The notes beneath the pieces are model-generated. The model did no database searches and had not been told where the DNA came from. It saw only the letters and a program-made list of their open reading frames with translations. From Bog-756 sp963704615 (lineage in GTDB: Bacteria > Actinomycetota > Acidimicrobiia > Acidimicrobiales > RAAP-2), in NCBI GenBank assembly GCA_963704615.1, contig OY969923.1, positions 248,001-312,000 of the forward strand: a stretch of 64,000 nt of DNA, written 5' to 3'. Shown piece by piece: positions 61,096-64,000 of the stretch. Each line of letters opens with the position of its first letter. The stretch's first letter is position 1. The position numbers were made by a program, and so were the translations under genes.

Positions 61096-61782
61096 ATGCC
61101 CGGTCGCGACTTCGACGCCACCGACGGCGGTGTCCCGCCCAAACCCACCCTGTGGCAACGCCTCCGCGATGCCATGGTCAAACCACCCGCTCCGGATGCC
61201 AGCGGACCCAGTGGGAAAGGGCAACCCGGCGCTGACGATCCGACCACGGTTCCCGAGATCGAGGCGGCCATCAAACGGGCCGACGACAAGGAGCGCCTGA
61301 TCGGGCTGTTGGCCGCACCGATCGCCGTCATCATCGCCCTCTCCGTCACCGTGGCCAAGATCGACAACGATCCGAAGTCCCTGCTGGCCAACGGTCAGAT
61401 CAACCACGCCCACGTCAATCCGTCGGTCTACACCGAGGTCGGCCTGCTCGCCGTGGGGCTGGCCGTGCTCATGCTGGCCTTCGCCTGGTTCCGCAAGCGG
61501 CTCTACCTGGGATTGGTCATGGCCCTCTACGGCCTGTCCATCTTCAACTTCGGCTTCTGGGGCTTCGGACTGCCCTTCCTGTTGGCCGGGGCCTGGTATC
61601 TGGTCCGTGCCTATCGGTTGCAACAGAAGCTCAAAGAGGCCAAAGCGGCTGATCCGGGATCGGTGGCCCGTGGCTCGACCCCCGGTCCGGCGCTCCCCAA
61701 CAAGCGCTACACCCCGCCGACCCCGGCGCCCGGGCGCCCGACCAAGCCGAAGCCCGGCCGTGGGGAACCGAAGGCCAGCTGA
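61096..61782 (+). CDS. Uncharacterised membrane protein
   Basis: 228 residues, not assigned to a family. Hydrophilic N-terminus, then four hydrophobic segments (LIGLLAAPIAVIIALSVTVA, VGLLAVGLAVLMLAFAWF, LGLVMALYGLSIFNFGF, FGLPFLLAGAWYLV) and a basic, proline-rich C-terminal tail. The stretch PSVYTEVGLLAVGL and the terminal KPKPGRGEPKAS recur in actinobacterial hypothetical proteins. Expressed from its own leaderless promoter. Confidence 0.65.
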   Translation: MPGRDFDATDGGVPPKPTLWQRLRDAMVKPPAPDASGPSGKGQPGADDPTTVPEIEAAIKRADDKERLIGLLAAPIAVIIALSVTVAKIDNDPKSLLANGQINHAHVNPSVYTEVGLLAVGLAVLMLAFAWFRKRLYLGLVMALYGLSIFNFGFWGFGLPFLLAGAWYLVRAYRLQQKLKEAKAADPGSVARGSTPGPALPNKRYTPPTPAPGRPTKPKPGRGEPKAS

Positions 61783-61900
61783 CCCCTCGGCGCGGGTCGT
61801 TTGCGGCCCGTTTGCCGAACCCCCCGAGGCGAGGTCCCAGGTCCGGCCATTCCCACGCCGCGTCGGCGCGCGGGGGTTCTGACCAGCCCTTTCGTTCCAG

Positions 61901-61938
61901 TTCACGCGTTGGTAACACGGGCGTGACCGTGCTGAAAC
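61901..61938 (+). promoter_or_regulatory. GlnR-type box upstream of amt-glnB
   Basis: Four half-sites in exact 11-bp register: TTCAC-N6-GTAAC-N6-GTGAC-N6-GAAAC. The pattern and spacing match actinobacterial GlnR boxes (GTnAC-n6-GAAAC-n6). It is 127 bp upstream of amt, implying activation under nitrogen limitation. The rest of the 282-bp gap shows nothing else clear. Confidence 0.8.
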
Positions 61939-62064
61939 TCCCAGCCTGCATTGTTTGCGGCAGCAGCCCGAAACTGCCTGTGTAGGCCCTGGCGTACCCA
62001 CAGCCCGATTCGATGAAACGGGTGCGCCGGAGTTCAGTCAACTCACGAGAGGAGCACTCACGTC

Positions 62065-63684
62065 GTGCTAGCCGCAATAACACAAGTTCCGTATCCGAGT
62101 TGGCTGAACACCGGAGACAACACGTGGCAGATCGTCGCAGCCACGTTCGTCGGCCTGATGAGCCTTCCCGGCCTGGCTGTGCTCTACGCGTCGATCGTCC
62201 AGAAGAAGTGGGCGGTCAACGTGCTGGCCATGATGTTTGCCGGCTTCTCTCTCGTCCTCATCGCCTGGGTCCTGTGGTCCTACAAGATGGGCTTCGGTGC
62301 CACCTCGATCGGAGGTGGGGTGCACAACGGGGTGCAAACCCAACTCTCGGGGGTGGGATGGGTCAAACACTTCTTCGAGAACTTCGTGGGTAAACCGGGA
62401 GGAATTACCAACAGCGTCGGGGAACAGGGCCAGGCGGTGTCCGCAGCCAACACCGTCATTCCCTTCCACTTCCCGACCACCTCGCTGGCGTACTTCCAGT
62501 TCGTCTTCGCCGCCATCACCCCGCTGCTGTTCCTGGGGAGCGTGCTGGGCCGGATCAAGTTCAGCGCCTGGTGCTTGCTGGTTCCGCTGTGGTCCACCTT
62601 CGTCTACGGCGTGGACGCCTTCCTGCTGTGGGGCGGTGGCTACTTCGCCCAGGAGGGGGCGCTCGACTTTTCCGGTGGGTTCGTGATTCACATGTCGGCC
62701 GGTGTGTCGGGCTTCGTGGCCGCCTGGGTCCTCGGACCCCGGCTGTTGCGAGACCGACAACACGCCATACCCAACAACCTGGTGATGGCCGCGGTCGGGG
62801 CGGGCATCCTGTGGCTCGGTTGGAACGGCTTCAACGGTGGTGACCCTTACTACGCCGGGGCCGACGCCGCCGCCGCCGTGGTCAACACCAACTTGGCCAC
62901 CGCGGCGGGCGTGCTCACCTGGATCGCCATGGACGCGTGGCTGAGCAAGGAGAAGAAGCCCACCTTCCTGGGTGGTGTGAACGGCATGATCTGCGGCCTG
63001 GTCGGGATCACCCCGTGCGCCGGGTGGGTCAACGGACGCGGCGCCATCTACGTCGGGGTCATCGACACCGTCATCGTGTGGGTGGCCTGGAACTACCTGT
63101 CCAAGGTGCGGCCCTTCAGCAAGGTGGACGATGCTCTGGGGGTCATCTACACCCACGGCATCGCTGGTCTGTTCGGCGGCCTCTTATTGGGGATCTTCGG
63201 CGACCCGAACATGATCGAGTACGGCTGCGGCCATCTCGACGCCAGCGGGCAGGTGGTGGCGACCAGCAACCAGACCTATCTTCAGGCGACGGCCCACTGC
63301 ACGCCGTTCTCGGTGAACGGGTTGATGTACACCGGCTCGGCCCACCAGTTATGGGAACAGACCCGAGCGGCCATCTTCGTCATCATCTGGTCGGCCCTCA
63401 TCACCTTCATCCTGATGAAAGTGATCGGGTGGGTTCTCCGGGGTGCCCGCTACAAGGACGAGATCCTCGAAATCGGCGACCTGGCCATCCACGGCGAGGA
63501 GGCCTTCCCCGAGGAGACGTTTGCTGAGCGGGTTGGGGCCATGTCGATGGCCGGTGACGCGCCGGCCGGCGGCGGAGGCGGCGGCGGGGAGCTCACCGTC
63601 TCCGAGAGAATCGGCGACGGCGTGTCGAGCAAACCCGAAGACCTGTCACCGCCCGGCTCACCACCCGGCACGTCCGGCCTCTAA
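62065..63684 (+). CDS. amt: Ammonium transporter Amt
   Basis: 539-residue AmtB/Mep/Rh family channel with about eleven membrane helices. Typical segments are FVGLMSLPGLAVLYASIVQKKW, VPLWSTFVYGVDAFLLWGGGY, GFVIHMSAGVSGFVAAWVLGPR (first pore His) and LGWNGFNGG, and TPCAGWV with ITPCAGWVNGRGA. The second pore His is in IYTHGIAGLFGGLLLGIFG. A cytoplasmic tail of about 70 residues with a Gly7 run follows. Start is GTG 62065 with GAGAGGAG upstream. It is followed by glnB 41 bp later, whose product would gate it. Confidence 0.93.
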   Translation: MLAAITQVPYPSWLNTGDNTWQIVAATFVGLMSLPGLAVLYASIVQKKWAVNVLAMMFAGFSLVLIAWVLWSYKMGFGATSIGGGVHNGVQTQLSGVGWVKHFFENFVGKPGGITNSVGEQGQAVSAANTVIPFHFPTTSLAYFQFVFAAITPLLFLGSVLGRIKFSAWCLLVPLWSTFVYGVDAFLLWGGGYFAQEGALDFSGGFVIHMSAGVSGFVAAWVLGPRLLRDRQHAIPNNLVMAAVGAGILWLGWNGFNGGDPYYAGADAAAAVVNTNLATAAGVLTWIAMDAWLSKEKKPTFLGGVNGMICGLVGITPCAGWVNGRGAIYVGVIDTVIVWVAWNYLSKVRPFSKVDDALGVIYTHGIAGLFGGLLLGIFGDPNMIEYGCGHLDASGQVVATSNQTYLQATAHCTPFSVNGLMYTGSAHQLWEQTRAAIFVIIWSALITFILMKVIGWVLRGARYKDEILEIGDLAIHGEEAFPEETFAERVGAMSMAGDAPAGGGGGGGELTVSERIGDGVSSKPEDLSPPGSPPGTSGL

Positions 63685-63725
63685 CCCGACCACTACGAGA
63701 ACTCGAGAACTAAGGAGAAATCGCA

Positions 63726-64000
63726 ATGAAGCTCGTCGTAGCGGTTCTGAAGCCGTTCAAGCTTGACGACGTGAAGGAGGCGTTGAAGAGCCTCGGCGTC
63801 CACGGTCTGACTCTCACCGAGGCCCAGGGGTTCGGGCGCCAGAGGGGACATACCGAGGTCTACCGGGGTGCCGAGTACGAGGTCGAGTTCGTGCCGAAGA
63901 TCCGGCTCGAGATCCTGGTCGACGACTCCCAGGTCGCCGAGGTCACCTCGACGATCGTCGATACCGCGGGAACCGGAAAGATCGGGGACGGCAAGGTCTG
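63726..64000 (+). CDS. glnB: Nitrogen regulatory protein P-II (3' end outside window)
   Basis: The first 91 codons of a PII protein, a trimeric sensor of 2-oxoglutarate and ATP/ADP that binds Amt and other targets. The T-loop GFGRQRGHTEVYRGAEYEVEFV carries Tyr51 in YRGAEY, the residue adenylylated in actinobacteria; TGKIGDGKV is the C-terminal signature. AAGGAG lies eight bases before the ATG. The frame runs off the window. Position after amt suits a GlnK role. Confidence 0.95.
   Translation, partial: MKLVVAVLKPFKLDDVKEALKSLGVHGLTLTEAQGFGRQRGHTEVYRGAEYEVEFVPKIRLEILVDDSQVAEVTSTIVDTAGTGKIGDGKV

Noticed and set aside
1..64000. CRISPR arrays, prophage, insertion sequences, toxin-antitoxin or known anti-phage systems
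   Set aside because: None of the corresponding repeats, integrases, transposases or defence domains was seen anywhere in the window.

Overview
The window is a GC-rich bacterial chromosome segment. Its gene content points to a high-GC actinobacterium, most plausibly class Acidimicrobiia (inference). The supporting features are an Rpf-like secreted protein with GYW..DGGIFAFGD repeats, F420- and mycofactocin-type oxidoreductases, a MenJ/MenG-like quinone pair, an EtfD-like Fe-S protein, a DUF202 pair, an LppP/LprE lipoprotein, GlnR- and PHO-type regulatory boxes, and many apparently leaderless genes. No rRNA, tRNA, IS element, prophage or CRISPR array was found. Most of it reads as core or catabolic chromosome.

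Layout. 1-9.3 kb: the 3' end of dnaB, a Nudix hydrolase, a methyltransferase, a run of hydrolases and CoA-transferase genes on the minus strand (one dienelactone hydrolase is frameshifted), an alpha/beta hydrolase, then lon after a strong hairpin terminator. 9.5-13.7 kb: the phosphate uptake operon pstSCAB behind an 11-bp-periodic PHO-type box. 13.7-16.1 kb: a DHA2-type efflux pump and its divergent TetR repressor, with two identical operators placed on the pump promoter. 16.1-19.4 kb: two orphan OmpR-type response regulators flanking a fluoride-riboswitch-controlled crcB pair. Both regulators have a GTTCACC-N9-TANNNT promoter like that of pstS. 19.4-26.1 kb: pgi, a fatty acid desaturase/PaaX-like pair, a mycofactocin-type SDR and a large sulfatase.

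26.4-38.2 kb: a SEC-C protein, two divergent P450s, CutA, two zinc alcohol dehydrogenases (one broken), a DUF2510 protein, a branched-chain-type solute-binding lipoprotein, an Rpf-like repeat protein and a TetR-like regulator. 38.2-50.2 kb: a secreted copper monooxygenase-like protein, an F420 LLM oxidoreductase, a thioesterase, a DUF202 pair, two amidohydrolases, an aquaporin, a crotonase, a cupin, an NDMA/mycofactocin-type ADH, a chorismate-lyase-like protein and an SRPBCC protein. 50.3-55.3 kb: a lipoprotein, then an isoprenoid/quinone cluster (UbiA-like, MenG-like, MenJ-like, carotenoid-isomerase-like). 56.2-64 kb: a second TetR-like regulator paralogous to the first, dCTP deaminase, an EtfD-like protein, a cNMP-binding protein, membrane proteins, then amt-glnB behind four GlnR half-boxes. 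The window ends inside glnB.

The least expected signal is a 19-27 bp palindrome, TTGCAAC-N5-GTTGCAA. It occurs three times, all intergenic: between the two P450 genes and upstream of each of the two paralogous regulators. This suggests a small regulon linking the regulators, the P450s and probably the copper oxygenase. A second coherent layer is the shared PHO-type promoter of pstS and the two orphan response regulators.
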